The notes beneath the pieces were generated by a model. It was given only the letters and a program-made list of their open reading frames with translations, ran no database searches and was not told where the DNA came from. Of a stretch of DNA of 64,000 nucleotides, positions 45,472-55,048 are shown one piece after another. The DNA is from Natrinema altunense (lineage in GTDB: Archaea; Halobacteriota; Halobacteria; Halobacteriales; Natrialbaceae), in contig NZ_JNCS01000015.1 in NCBI RefSeq assembly GCF_000731985.1, positions 1 to 64,000 on the forward strand, given 5' to 3'. How positions within the stretch are numbered: position 1 is the first letter of the stretch; every line of letters begins with the position of its first letter. Made by a program: the position numbers and the translations under genes.

Positions 45472-47562
45472 ATGAGCGACGATCCGGCCGAGCGAACCGA
45501 TTCGACGACCGGGCCGAGCCGCGGCGCGGCGGACGACAAACGGATCGACGGGCGAGCCGGCCGTCACCTCGAGATCCACGAACTCAGTACCCTCGTCGAT
45601 GACTGTGCGGTGGCACCGTTCGGCCCTGACGGCCGCGTGAACCGATGGAACGACGGTGCGCGTCGACTCACCGGGTACGACGCGGAGGCGATCGTGGGGG
45701 ATCACTACCGGACGCTCTTTCCGCCGGACGCGCGCGAATCCGACCGGCCGGAACGGGTTCTCGAGCGAGCGCGATCGAAGGGGACGGCCGAAACCGAGGG
45801 GTGGCGTCTCCGGAGCGACGGCGAACGCATCCGGGTTCGCGAGGCGGTCGCACCGATCCGCGAGGACGACGAGATCGGCGTCCCCGTCGACCGGACGGTC
45901 GAGTTGGCGGGGTACGTCTGGATTGCCCACGACCGCACCGAAGACTACGAGCGTGAACGTGCCCTCCGCGAGGAGACGGTCTTCGCCAAGAGCGTCTTCG
46001 AGGCCCAGCCGGACATCGTCTACGCGTTCGATGCGGACGAGAACCACCTCGAGTGGAACGAGCGGGTACCGGCGGTGACGGGCTACACCGACGCGGAGTT
46101 GGCCGAGATGGACCCCCTCGCGTTCGTCGCCCCCGAGGACCGGAATCGGATCGCCGAGACGATTCGCCGGCTGCTCGAGGTCGACGAGTACGTCACCGCC
46201 GAAGCGGCCCTCGTCACGAAAGACGGCCGGCGGATTCCCTACGAGTTCAACAGCGCACGGATCACCGACGACGACGGCGGGGTCCTGGGGTTTACCGGTA
46301 CCGGTCGGGACATCAGCGATCGCAAGGCCCGCGAGCGGGAACTCGAGCGCCTCGAGCGGCTCAACGCGATCGTGCGGACGATCGACGAGACCGTGGTCGC
46401 GGCCGAGACCCGCGACGAAATCGAGCAGGCGATCGTCGCGGAGTTCGCGGCCGCCGACGCCTACCGGTTCGCGGCCATCGGGCGGGCCGAACCCGCCGCG
46501 AGGACCGCGGGCTACTCGTGGGAACCGACGGCCCAGGCGGGGATCGACGCGACCGCAGTCGACGGTGTCCTCTCGTCGTTCGTCGAACCGCCGGCCGACG
46601 CACCCGGCGTGTCACCGTTCGAGACCCGATCGACACAGCGATACCGACACCTCCACGAGAGCCCGATCGACGAGTGGCGGGCCGACGCCCGCGAGCGCGG
46701 TTACGGAGCTGTGGCGGTCGTTCCGATCGTCGCGACCGACCGCGTCTTCGGCGCGCTCGTGGTGGCCGCCGCCGAGCCGTCAGCGTTCGCCGATCGGGAA
46801 CGAGAGGTCCTCCAGGAGTTCGGCGGCACCGTCGGCCACGCGATCAACGCGATGGCGGTCCGGCGGCTCCTCTATCTGGACACCGTCGTCGAGCTCGAGT
46901 TCGAGTCGACCGACGCCGGCGACAGCTGTATCGCGCTCTCCCACGGGGCCGGCTGTGATCTCTCGGTCGATCACGTGTTGCCGCTGACCGACGAGGTGTT
47001 CGTCTACTATCTCACCGTCTCCGACATCGATCCCGACGCGGTTCGCGCGGTCGCGCGGGACACCCCCTCGATCACGGAACTCCGACTCATCGACGCCGAC
47101 GACGGGGAAAGCGACTGGGAGGTCGTCGTTCGCGATGCGACGATCACCGGGCTACTCGGGGAGTACGGCGCACGCCTCCAGTCACAGGTCGTTCACGACG
47201 GCGTCGCGGAGCTGACAGTTCACGTGAGCCTCGACACGGATCTACGCGACCTCGTCGGGGCGATCACGTCGACGTACCCCGATACCGAACTCGTCTCGAA
47301 ACGAACTATCGACCGACCGATCCAGACACACGGCGACTTCCGGCGGACCGTCGAATCCATCCTGACCGAGAAACAGCGGCTGGCGCTCGAGGCGGCCTAT
47401 CACGGTGGCTACTTCGAGTGGCCGACGCGAAACAGCGACGCGAGCGAGATCGCCGATCGGCTTGGCATCGCCCGCCAGACGTTCCACCAGCACCTCCGAG
47501 TCGCACAGGCGAAGCTCCTCTCGGCGTACTTCGGGACGCGGGACGAGACGGCAACCGGGTGA
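45472..47562 (+). CDS. Bat-type PAS-PAS-GAF-HTH transcriptional regulator
   Basis: 696 aa from ATG 45472. First PAS at about residues 35-155 (RWNDGARRLTGYDAEAIVGD), second PAS at 165-285 (YAFDADENHLEWNERVPAVT, GFTGTGRDISDRK), GAF at 300-465, a Bat-specific domain, and a C-terminal HTH_10 (LTEKQRLALEAAYHGGYFEW, ASEIADRLGIARQTFHQHL). Homologue of bacterio-opsin activator-like sensors; signal and targets unknown. An ATG at 45439 would add 11 residues. The frame is open far upstream, opposite dtdA, without homology. Confidence 0.9.
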   Translation: MSDDPAERTDSTTGPSRGAADDKRIDGRAGRHLEIHELSTLVDDCAVAPFGPDGRVNRWNDGARRLTGYDAEAIVGDHYRTLFPPDARESDRPERVLERARSKGTAETEGWRLRSDGERIRVREAVAPIREDDEIGVPVDRTVELAGYVWIAHDRTEDYERERALREETVFAKSVFEAQPDIVYAFDADENHLEWNERVPAVTGYTDAELAEMDPLAFVAPEDRNRIAETIRRLLEVDEYVTAEAALVTKDGRRIPYEFNSARITDDDGGVLGFTGTGRDISDRKARERELERLERLNAIVRTIDETVVAAETRDEIEQAIVAEFAAADAYRFAAIGRAEPAARTAGYSWEPTAQAGIDATAVDGVLSSFVEPPADAPGVSPFETRSTQRYRHLHESPIDEWRADARERGYGAVAVVPIVATDRVFGALVVAAAEPSAFADREREVLQEFGGTVGHAINAMAVRRLLYLDTVVELEFESTDAGDSCIALSHGAGCDLSVDHVLPLTDEVFVYYLTVSDIDPDAVRAVARDTPSITELRLIDADDGESDWEVVVRDATITGLLGEYGARLQSQVVHDGVAELTVHVSLDTDLRDLVGAITSTYPDTELVSKRTIDRPIQTHGDFRRTVESILTEKQRLALEAAYHGGYFEWPTRNSDASEIADRLGIARQTFHQHLRVAQAKLLSAYFGTRDETATG

Positions 47563-47616
47563 TACCAGAGCATGCTGGTACAGTTCTTTCCCCCGGTCAT
47601 CGTCTCCTATCCGCCA

Positions 47617-48945
47617 ATGAGTTCACCCCCGGATGCCGAACCGACATCAACTGCGCTGGACGTGCTGGCGGTGCCGCGGCGTCGATACCTTCTCGCCGCG
47701 TTGCTCGAGCGCGGGGACACGTCCACGGTCGGTTCGCCGGCGACGACGGCGGCGATGTCGCTCGCCGCGCTCGCGACCGAGGTGGCGGCCACCGAACGCG
47801 ACTGTCCGATCGTTACCGACGAACAGTGTGCACGGACGCGGACCGACCTCGCTCACGCCCACGTCCCGCGACTGGTCGACAGCGGCGTCCTGGTTCGGAC
47901 CGACGACGGGGACGCGCCGACGGTCGCGCTCGCCGATCACCCGCTCTTCGAGGCCGAATGGGTCCGGACGCTCCTCGACGACCCGACGGGCGAGGCGTTT
48001 CCCGCCGCCGAGGCGACGCTGAATCGGACGCTCGAGGCTCTGCGGAGTCCGCGCCGTCGAACCGTCTGTGCCGTGCTGGCGGCGCGCCGCGGCTCCGTTC
48101 CCCTCCCGACTCTCGCCGCGGCGGTCGTCGCTCGGGAGGGCGGCGACGGGCGGCGACTGGTCGACGTCTCCGAGGGGGAGTGGCAGCCCGTCGCCACGAC
48201 GCTCGCCCACGACCACCTCCCCGCGCTGTCCGATGCCGGGCTCGTCGCGTGCGACGACGCGGCGGGTCGAGCCGCACTCGTCACGACCGCGCCGCAGTGG
48301 GAGAGCGACTGGCTGCTCGAGGGGCCGCTCGCCGACAGCGCCGCTCTCGTCGCGGCGTTTCGGGACTCGTCCGACGGATCGGCAGTCGATAACAGCGTCG
48401 CGAACGCAGCGCCGAGTGCAGCGGCCGTAAACGGGGACCGCGACGGAGATCACGTTCACGCGGCGGGCTGCGAGACGATCACCGGAGCGGGGCCGGTCCA
48501 CGCCCGCGGACGCGACATCGCCGCCAGTGCCGACGCGGAACTGGTCGTAACGGTTCCGGACGGCAGTCGACTCGAGCGGGAGTGCCTCGAGCGGTGGCAC
48601 GCCGCGGCCGAGCGGGGCGTCGACGTCTACGTCGGGTCGCAGTCGCCGCGGGTCCGCGATACCGTCCGTTCGGTGGTTCCGGACGCCGCCGTCTGCGAGC
48701 CCCAGTTCGACTGGCTCAACTTCCCGCTCGAGGCGGCACAGCACGGACACGTCGTCTTCGCCGACCGCGAACGAGCGCTGGTCGTGACGACCGACGCGGA
48801 ATCGCGGGTGAGTGCCCTCGCCGGCGACGGCCGCGAGAACCCGCTGGTCGCGATCCTCCGCGCCCACCTCGGACCGCGCCTCGACCGACTCGCGGCCGCG
48901 CACGACGACCGCGACGTTCGAGACGGGACGCCGCTGCCGATGTGA
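47617..48945 (+). CDS. Tandem winged-helix (DUF7344-like) protein with C-terminal sensor-like domain
   Basis: 442 aa from ATG 47617. Two DUF7344-like winged-helix repeats: LDVLAVPRRRYLLAALLER (about 12-120) and LEALRSPRRRTVCAVLAARR (about 145-235). The C-terminal part (LVVTVPDGSRLERECLERWH, FADRERALVVTTDAES) resembles the output module of haloarchaeal DUF7344/TrmB-like regulators. A linker rich in Asp/Ala joins them. Probably a DNA-binding regulator. It follows the Bat-type gene by 54 bases, so the two may form one regulatory unit. Confidence 0.7.
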   Translation: MSSPPDAEPTSTALDVLAVPRRRYLLAALLERGDTSTVGSPATTAAMSLAALATEVAATERDCPIVTDEQCARTRTDLAHAHVPRLVDSGVLVRTDDGDAPTVALADHPLFEAEWVRTLLDDPTGEAFPAAEATLNRTLEALRSPRRRTVCAVLAARRGSVPLPTLAAAVVAREGGDGRRLVDVSEGEWQPVATTLAHDHLPALSDAGLVACDDAAGRAALVTTAPQWESDWLLEGPLADSAALVAAFRDSSDGSAVDNSVANAAPSAAAVNGDRDGDHVHAAGCETITGAGPVHARGRDIAASADAELVVTVPDGSRLERECLERWHAAAERGVDVYVGSQSPRVRDTVRSVVPDAAVCEPQFDWLNFPLEAAQHGHVVFADRERALVVTTDAESRVSALAGDGRENPLVAILRAHLGPRLDRLAAAHDDRDVRDGTPLPM

Positions 48946-48980
48946 CTCCGGCTCCCGTCGCGCCGGCCGACCGAGACGGC

Positions 48981-49925
48981 TCAGGGAACGAGAGCGTAGA
49001 CGAACCCGGCGTAGCCGGCGACGAGGATTGCGCCGTCGATCCGGCTGAGCCGACGGCCGTATGCCATCATCCCGACCAGCACGAGCGTAAAGGCGACCAT
49101 GATCGGGAGTTCGAACCGGAGCGTCGCCGGTTCGATCTCGATCGGCGTGATCACCGCCACGATGCCGAGGACCGCGAAGATATTGTAGATGTTCGAGCCG
49201 ACGACGTTGCCGATCGCGAACTCCGTCTCGCCGCGGACGGCACCGACGACCGAAGCCGCCAGTTCCGGCAACGACGTGCCGAGCGCGAGCACCGTCAGCC
49301 CGATGACGAGGTCCGATACCCCAAGCGCCGACAGGAGCCCGGTTCCGCCGGCCACGAGCCACCGAGACCCGACGACGAGCGCGAGCAGTCCGCCGATCAC
49401 GAGCGCGACGTCTCGCAGCGAGACACCGCTGCCAGCGTCCGGATCGTCCGTCGACGGCATGGGGTCCGCGTTGACGTAGTACAGCAAAAAGGCCGTGAAC
49501 CCGGCGAGGACGAGCAGGAAAACCGCCCCTTCGAGGCGACCGATCCGGCCGTTCGCACCCAGCCCGACCAGGAGGATCGCCGCGAGCACCATCGTAGGGA
49601 CGTGCCGCCGCATGACTTGGTCCGCGATCGGCAGGGGTTTGATCAGCGCGGCGACCCCGAGTACCAGTCCGATGTTCGCGACGTTCGAGCCGACGACCGC
49701 GCCCAGACCGATATCGGTCGAGACGTTCAGCGCGCCGATCGTCGAGACGAACAGTTCCGGTGCGGTCGTCGCGAACGCGATCACCGTCACGCCGACGGTC
49801 GCCGCCCGCAGACCGATCCCGAGCGCCAGTCGGCCCGCACCCGCGACCAGCAACTCCGCACCGCCGTACAGCGCGACGATGCCGGCCGCCAACAGGAGGA
49901 GGAAAAGCGGGGTTCCGGAGAGCAT
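48981..49925 (-). CDS. Na+/Ca2+ exchanger family antiporter (CaxA/YrbG)
   Basis: 314 aa, ten hydrophobic helices in two inverted halves. The alpha-repeats carry the ion-site motifs FATTAPELFVS with GSNVANIGLV, and ALGTSLPELAASV with GNVVGSNIYNIF. It should expel Ca2+ in exchange for Na+, useful in hypersaline habitats. A short charged loop (NADPMPSTDDPDAGSG) joins the halves. Convergent with the regulator at 47617. Confidence 0.92.
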   Translation of the reverse strand: MLSGTPLFLLLLAAGIVALYGGAELLVAGAGRLALGIGLRAATVGVTVIAFATTAPELFVSTIGALNVSTDIGLGAVVGSNVANIGLVLGVAALIKPLPIADQVMRRHVPTMVLAAILLVGLGANGRIGRLEGAVFLLVLAGFTAFLLYYVNADPMPSTDDPDAGSGVSLRDVALVIGGLLALVVGSRWLVAGGTGLLSALGVSDLVIGLTVLALGTSLPELAASVVGAVRGETEFAIGNVVGSNIYNIFAVLGIVAVITPIEIEPATLRFELPIMVAFTLVLVGMMAYGRRLSRIDGAILVAGYAGFVYALVP

Positions 49926-50045
49926 GGCGTCGGTTACTCAAGTCGGGCGTAAAAGCGACGCGAAACGATCCTCGGTCGGGAGGCGATACCCTGCCGAAGC
50001 CAGATCCATTATATCCCTGCCGAGACGAGTGAGGGAGCAATGGCT

Positions 50046-50849
50046 ATGGACGTATACGGTCTGCTCGGCAACCCGGTCGGCCACTCCCTGTCGCCGCCGA
50101 TGCACGAGGCGGCCTACGAGGAACTCGGACTCGAGGCGCGCTACGCGACCTTCGAACCCGAAGAGGACGACATCGGAGACGCGATCCGCGGGGCCGACGC
50201 GCTCGGAATCGCGGGGCTGAACGTGACGATCCCGTTCAAGCAGGCGGTCCTCGAGATCGTCGCGCCCGAAGACCTGGCGACCAGGATCGGCGCGGTCAAC
50301 ACGATCGACTTCGCCGGCTCGGGGCCGCCGACGGGGTACAACACCGACGCCGTCGGCGCGTTGCGCGCGCTTCGCGAGCACGACGTCGCGCTCGAGGGCG
50401 AACAGGCAGTCGTCGTCGGTGCCGGCGGGGCCGGTCGAGCGATCGCCTTCGGCCTCGCCGACGCCGGCGCGACGGTCGCGGTCGCCAACCGAACCGAATC
50501 GAAGGCCCGCGACCTGGCCGCGGCGGTTCCCCGCGCGACCGGCCATGGGCTCGCGGCCCTCGAGGAACTGCTGGCGGACGCCGACGTGCTGGTCAACGCG
50601 ACCAGCGTGGGGATGGACGCGGACGCGACGCCGGTACCCGAGGACGCGCTCCACGGGGGGCTCGCCGTGCTCGACGCGGTCTACAGCCCGCTCGAGACGC
50701 GACTGCTTCGGGATGCGGCCGACGCCGGGGCGACGACGGTCGACGGCGCGTGGATGCTGCTCTATCAGGGCGTCGAAGCCTTCGAGATCTGGACCGGTCA
50801 GGACGCACCGGTCGACGTGATGAACGAAGCGCTGCGCTCGCGACTGTAG
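50046..50849 (+). CDS. aroE: Shikimate dehydrogenase
   Basis: 267 aa from ATG 50046 (an in-frame ATG at 50040 adds two residues). [16 protein letters not shown] substrate loop, [10 protein letters not shown] with the catalytic Lys, GYNTDAVGA with the Asp, and the NADP-binding [15 protein letters not shown] and NRTESKA. Reduces 3-dehydroshikimate in the chorismate pathway; the chorismate-using pab genes follow 1 kb downstream on the same strand. Confidence 0.95.
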   Translation: MDVYGLLGNPVGHSLSPPMHEAAYEELGLEARYATFEPEEDDIGDAIRGADALGIAGLNVTIPFKQAVLEIVAPEDLATRIGAVNTIDFAGSGPPTGYNTDAVGALRALREHDVALEGEQAVVVGAGGAGRAIAFGLADAGATVAVANRTESKARDLAAAVPRATGHGLAALEELLADADVLVNATSVGMDADATPVPEDALHGGLAVLDAVYSPLETRLLRDAADAGATTVDGAWMLLYQGVEAFEIWTGQDAPVDVMNEALRSRL

Positions 50850-50920
50850 CGCCGGCGACTCGGTCGCCACCCTGTCAGTATCAGGCGAATTTAAGTGGTG
50901 GAACCGACTACCACGAGATA

Positions 50921-51619
50921 ATGGCAATCCTCCAAAAGCTGAAGTCCCTGTTGGGGTTCGACGAGTCGGACTCGGAGCGCGGAGGCGCTCGAGAGGTCGG
51001 GGTAACGGTCGAGCGGGAAGGGTCGACGGGCGACAGGCGCGACGCCGATCGAACCGAACCCGCAGCCGGCGGCATCACTCCGGAGCCGTCACGAACGTCC
51101 ACAAGCGACTCGAGCGCGGCGGCATCGGCGACGGAATCCGAGGAGGGCACCGAGCCGGCTGAGCCGTCACCCATCGAGGAAGCCGAACCCGACGCCGACG
51201 CGGCTGCCGAACCCGAGTCCGACGAGACGGACGCGGCTCCCGATGCCGAACCCGAGACGGAGTCGGAACCGGAATCGGAATCGGAATCGGACGCCGACGC
51301 GACCGACGATGCAGGGACGGACTCCGAAACGGCAGATGTGGAGCCCGAGGCGGCCGGTGACGCCGACGCCGCATCCGAGGACACCGAGTCCGCCCCGTCG
51401 GTCGACGACACGGCCGAGACCACCGAGCCCGACGAGACGACTCGGGAGCCGGTGGACGTGATCAAAGGGATCGGCCCGGCCTACGCCGACCGTCTCGCCG
51501 GTGCGGGCGTCGACACCGTCGACGAACTGGCCGACGCGGACGCCGCCGAACTGGCCGACCAGACCGACATCTCCGAAAAGCGCATTCAGGGCTGGATCGA
51601 CCGCGCCGAAGTCAGGTAA
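50921..51619 (+). CDS. Helix-hairpin-helix protein with long acidic linker
   Basis: 232 aa. Short N-terminal segment ([17 protein letters not shown]), about 150 residues of Glu/Asp/Ala/Ser low complexity (up to about residue 170, with E-S-E-x tandem units around 51250-51290), and a C-terminal HhH domain ([36 protein letters not shown]). The HhH part resembles DUF4332/HHH_5 modules that bind DNA or proteins. The disordered acidic region is typical of haloarchaeal proteins. Role unknown. Confidence 0.8.
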   Translation: MAILQKLKSLLGFDESDSERGGAREVGVTVEREGSTGDRRDADRTEPAAGGITPEPSRTSTSDSSAAASATESEEGTEPAEPSPIEEAEPDADAAAEPESDETDAAPDAEPETESEPESESESDADATDDAGTDSETADVEPEAAGDADAASEDTESAPSVDDTAETTEPDETTREPVDVIKGIGPAYADRLAGAGVDTVDELADADAAELADQTDISEKRIQGWIDRAEVR

Positions 51620-51783
51620 CGCCCCGCCACCGACCCCGAGTCCACTCCCGATTCGTTTCACTCTGCGGTACTCGTCGCTTCGCCGGTCCATCGTCGGCGA
51701 TCACAGTTCGTTCCGCCGTTCGGCGTGGCACCGCCACCCCGGAAATCGCAAGAGGATTACTCGCTCGTTTCGTCTCGAGAACC

Positions 51784-53340
51784 ATGAGCGATCCCCGTGT
51801 CGTGACGACGCCGGACGCGTTTCGCGCCGCCGCTCGCGACCGCGACAGGGACACGTCTGAGGCGGACGGTGCGACGACACACACCGGCTGTCGCGTTCCC
51901 ATCGAAGTCCGCGTGACGGTCGCCGACCCGTTTCTCGCCTATCGGCGGGCCCGCGACGGACCCGACGGAGCCGTGTTCCTCGAGACGACCGGCGGGCAGC
52001 CCGGCTGGGGCTACTTCGGCGTGGACCCCGTCCACCGGCTCACCGTCGGTCCTGATGCAGTTGGGCGAACCGACGACGACGGGTCGCCGACGCTGGCCGC
52101 GCTCGAGGGACTGCTGGCGGGCGACGCGATCGTCCGCGGGGACTGCGACGTGCCGTACCCCTGCGGTGCCGTCGGCTGGCTCTCGTACGATATCGCCCGC
52201 GAACTCGAGGCGTTGCCCGACTCGGCCGTCGACGACCGCGGCCTGCCCCGTCTCGAGGTCGCGGTCTACGACCGACTCGTCGCCTGGGAGGAACCGACCG
52301 ACGGCGAGGTGACGCTGCGGATCACGGCCTGCCCGCGGGTCGGCACCGACGACGACCTGGAGGCGGCCTACGAGCGCGGCCGCGAGCGGGCGCTCGAACT
52401 GGCGCGAGCCGTCCGTGACGGCGATCCCGCGATCGGCGAGCCGCCGGTCGCGAGCCCGGAAGCGACCTTCGAGAGCGATTGTGGCCGGGCGGCCTTCGCC
52501 GAGCGGGTGCGTCGAGTCAAGGAGTCCGTCCGCGACGGCGACACGTTTCAGGCGAACATCTCCCAGCGACTGGTCGCGCCCGCCGCGGTCCATCCGGTCG
52601 CCGCCTACGACGCCCTGCGGCGGGTCAATCCGGCCCCCTACTCCTGTCTGCTCGAGTTCCGGTCGGCAACGCTGGTGAGCGCGAGTCCCGAACTGCTGCT
52701 CGAGCGCGACGACGACTTCGTTCGGACGGAGCCCATCGCCGGCACCCGACCGCGCGGGGAGACACCCGCCGCCGACGACGCGCTCGAGGCGGACCTGCTC
52801 ACGGACGAGAAAGAGCGGGCCGAGCACGCCATGCTGGTCGATCTCGAGCGCAACGATCTCGGGAAGGTCTGTGCGTACGGCTCCGTCGACGTCGCGGAGT
52901 ACCGGCGGATCGACCGCTACTCCGAGGTGATGCATCTGGTCTCGAACGTGACGGGGCGACTGCGCTCGGACAGTTCCCTCGCCGACGCCATCGCGGCGAC
53001 GTTCCCCGGCGGCACGATCACCGGCGCGCCGAAACCGCGGACGATGGATCTCATCGACGAACTCGAGGCGACTCGGCGCGGCCCCTACACGGGCAGCGTC
53101 GGCATCTTCGGCTTCGACGGCCGCGCCACCCTCAATATCGTCATCCGGACGCTGGTCCGCCACGCCGACGAGTACCACCTGCGGGTCGGTGCGGGGATCG
53201 TCCACGACTCCGATCCCGGCCGCGAGTACGACGAGACCCTCGACAAGGCCCGCGCGCTCATCACGGCGGTCGACGACGCGCTCGGCGAGCGGGCCGACCT
53301 GGGACTCGAGGCGGCACCCGGAGGTGAACGGCGTGAGTAA
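51784..53340 (+). CDS. pabB: Aminodeoxychorismate/anthranilate synthase component I (TrpE/PabB family)
   Basis: 518 aa. Chorismate-binding enzyme: [45 protein letters not shown] and [20 protein letters not shown]. Together with the adjoining glutaminase and the class IV aminotransferase further on, the set looks like haloarchaeal folate PabB-PabA-PabC. However, the active-site motif is PIAGT, as in anthranilate synthase, not PIKGT as in E. coli PabB, and the TrpE feedback Ser region reads FLETTGG. Product (aminodeoxychorismate or anthranilate) is therefore not settled. Confidence 0.85.
   Translation: MSDPRVVTTPDAFRAAARDRDRDTSEADGATTHTGCRVPIEVRVTVADPFLAYRRARDGPDGAVFLETTGGQPGWGYFGVDPVHRLTVGPDAVGRTDDDGSPTLAALEGLLAGDAIVRGDCDVPYPCGAVGWLSYDIARELEALPDSAVDDRGLPRLEVAVYDRLVAWEEPTDGEVTLRITACPRVGTDDDLEAAYERGRERALELARAVRDGDPAIGEPPVASPEATFESDCGRAAFAERVRRVKESVRDGDTFQANISQRLVAPAAVHPVAAYDALRRVNPAPYSCLLEFRSATLVSASPELLLERDDDFVRTEPIAGTRPRGETPAADDALEADLLTDEKERAEHAMLVDLERNDLGKVCAYGSVDVAEYRRIDRYSEVMHLVSNVTGRLRSDSSLADAIAATFPGGTITGAPKPRTMDLIDELEATRRGPYTGSVGIFGFDGRATLNIVIRTLVRHADEYHLRVGAGIVHDSDPGREYDETLDKARALITAVDDALGERADLGLEAAPGGERRE
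53320..53327 (+). promoter_or_regulatory. Shine-Dalgarno site deciding the pabA start
   Basis: GGAGGTGA, a near-perfect match to the 16S anti-SD, lies five bases before GTG 53333 and inside the end of pabB. It favours 53333 over the GTG at 53324, which is inside the motif. Confidence 0.7.
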
Positions 53341-54007
53341 CGCGGACGGCGACCGCAGCGAACGGATACTCGTGATCGACAACTACGATTCGTTCGTGTA
53401 CAACCTCGTCCAGTACGTCGGCGAGGTCGCGGACGAGGTGGTCGTCCGGCGAAACGACGAAATCGATCTCGCGGGCGTTCGCGACCTCGAGCCGACCGGG
53501 ATCATCGTCTCCCCGGGGCCGGGCACCCCACAGGAAGCGGGCATCTCGATCCCGTTGTTTGCGGAAACCGAGTACCCGATTCTGGGCGTCTGCCTCGGCC
53601 ACCAGGCGCTGTGTGCGGCCAACGGCGCGCCGGTGGTCCACGCCCCCGAGGTCGTCCACGGGAAGCCGTCGACGATCACCCACGACGGGACGGGGATCTT
53701 CGACGGCCTCCCGGAGACGTTTCAGGTCGGCCGCTACCACTCGCTGTCGGTCGAGCGCGCTGGCCTGCCCGCGACGCTCGCGGAGACCGCCCGGACGACC
53801 GACGAGCGCGGCGTTTTGATGGCGGTCCGCCACCGCGAGAAACCGCACCTCGGGGTCCAGTTCCATCCCGAGAGTATCCTCACGCGGGCTCGGTCGGAGG
53901 CGGCGACGGGCACGGCGGACGACGGCCGCGGCGACGACATCTCGCTCGCCCTCGGCAAGCGGCTGATCGAGAACTTCCGTCGGGTCGCCGCTCGAGGCGA
54001 CGCGTGA
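53333..54007 (+). CDS. pabA: Aminodeoxychorismate/anthranilate synthase glutaminase component
   Basis: 224 aa. Class I glutamine amidotransferase: [36 protein letters not shown] with the nucleophile Cys, and [11 protein letters not shown] with the His-Glu pair. Supplies ammonia to component I. It overlaps pabB by 8 bases with a strong Shine-Dalgarno site. In other haloarchaea pabC follows directly; here 8.2 kb of other DNA intervenes. Confidence 0.92.
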   Translation: MSNADGDRSERILVIDNYDSFVYNLVQYVGEVADEVVVRRNDEIDLAGVRDLEPTGIIVSPGPGTPQEAGISIPLFAETEYPILGVCLGHQALCAANGAPVVHAPEVVHGKPSTITHDGTGIFDGLPETFQVGRYHSLSVERAGLPATLAETARTTDERGVLMAVRHREKPHLGVQFHPESILTRARSEAATGTADDGRGDDISLALGKRLIENFRRVAARGDA

Positions 54008-54052
54008 TCGGGCCGCCCGAATCGTCGCTCGAGCGGGCCGATCGGCGGCCCG

Positions 54053-54271
54053 TCACCGCTCCCGATCGATCACCGCTACCTCGTCGGGTCCGGGACCGAG
54101 CACGACGCGATAGCCCGCGTACTCGAACCGGACAGTCACGGCCGCGTCCGACTCGAGGACGGCGGTCAGGGCCTCGGGATCGATCGCGTCGTACAGCGGT
54201 GGCAACGCCGCCCGGTCGCAGCTCTTACGGGCCGCGATACGATCGAGAGCCGTTGTGAGTGCTGAATGCAT
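54053..54271 (-). CDS. Short HalOD1 output-domain protein
   Basis: 72 aa: LTTALDRIAARKSCDRAALP, LYDAIDPEALTAVLE, VTVRFEYAGYRVVLGPGPDE matches the HalOD1 domain almost without flanks. Its start lies inside the preceding zinc-ribbon gene (47-base overlap), so the two are probably made together. Function of such pairs is unknown. Confidence 0.75.
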   Translation of the reverse strand: MHSALTTALDRIAARKSCDRAALPPLYDAIDPEALTAVLESDAAVTVRFEYAGYRVVLGPGPDEVAVIDRER

Positions 54272-54407
54272 CGTGATTCTCGGGGAGTTCGATGACTGTC
54301 AGTGCGAACGCTGCCTCGCAGTCCGGACACGTCGTCGGATCGGCAGTCGTCGTCGTTGTGTGGACATCGGTACCGCAGTCGCAGTGGATCGTGACGTTCG
54401 AAACCAT
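54225..54407 (-). CDS. Small zinc-ribbon protein
   Basis: 60 aa: IHCDCGTDVHTTTT then TTCPDCEAAFALTVIELPE; the CxC and CxxC knuckles form one zinc ribbon. Similar 50-60 residue zinc-ribbon proteins next to HalOD1 genes occur in haloarchaea. It reads into the HalOD1 gene. The last residues (NGSRSYRGP) are beyond the conserved part. Confidence 0.65.
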   Translation of the reverse strand: MVSNVTIHCDCGTDVHTTTTTADPTTCPDCEAAFALTVIELPENHDAFSTHNGSRSYRGP

Positions 54408-55048
54408 GTGTTGCTCCGTGTGCAGGCCCCGACGGAGCGGAACACAATCCAGCGAGAGGCGCAGCGACGGCTACGACTGGGTCGGCGGTACGTCGGCAGG
54501 TCTTTATTTCGCCAACGCCAATGGTGGATTGCTCCCGCTACGCGGGGGCCGTGTGTGAGCCGGAGTGCTAGCTTGGTGGCAGGACTCCGGCTCTTGCGCA
54601 CTTTCGTGCGCGTCTGTGCGGTACGCAATCTATCCTAAAGAACGTTAGGATGTTGACCGGTTGGGTTCACGGTAGTTCAAGAGACCGGACGACGGCCATG
54701 GATTGTCCTTACTAGCTGCAAGTATGGGTTGGTTCTGAATAAGGAGTAGCGCGCTGCGCTCGCGAAAATTGAGGAGATGATATTGGACGCGGTAGTGGGT
54801 TACCCTACTTGTGTCGTCACTCAGTATAGATTATCACTTATAATCTGTTTGGGTTCTCAACGCCGAAATAGACTGAGATAGTTGTCCCAGTCGGACTAAT
54901 CTCATTACGCAGACTGTCAACGTCTTTTTTGTGGGTCGTGAATAGAATCGATTCGCCGGTTTGGACACGATCGGAACCCGGATCGGTCCCACGGTTATCA
55001 ATACACGACCCCGGGTACTTTTAAACTTTCCACTATATCTGCAAACCA
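54408..55048. other. Gene-free left flank of the AT-rich island, with hairpins
   Basis: 641 bases without a convincing gene. The first part is GC-rich and holds AGCCGGAGT/ACTCCGGCT (54558-54592, 9-bp arms, 17-base loop), GCGCAC-TTTC-GTGCGC just after, and CCTAA/TTAGG around 54633-54650. From about 54720 composition shifts to AT-rich. I looked for a tRNA (D-arm-like TAGCTTGGTGG, T-arm-like GGTTCACGG) but no cloverleaf closes. The region may be the island's attachment side or an unrecognised RNA. Confidence 0.5.
55019..55025 (+). promoter_or_regulatory. TATA box of the GHKL cassette
   Basis: TTTTAAA centred 27 bases ahead of ATG 55049; the message is expected to be leaderless and to carry the three overlapping genes. 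Confidence 0.6.

Noticed and set aside
54555-54720. Possible tRNA gene as integration target
   Set aside because: Fragments look like D- and T-arms, but no acceptor and anticodon stems pair; no cloverleaf can be drawn.
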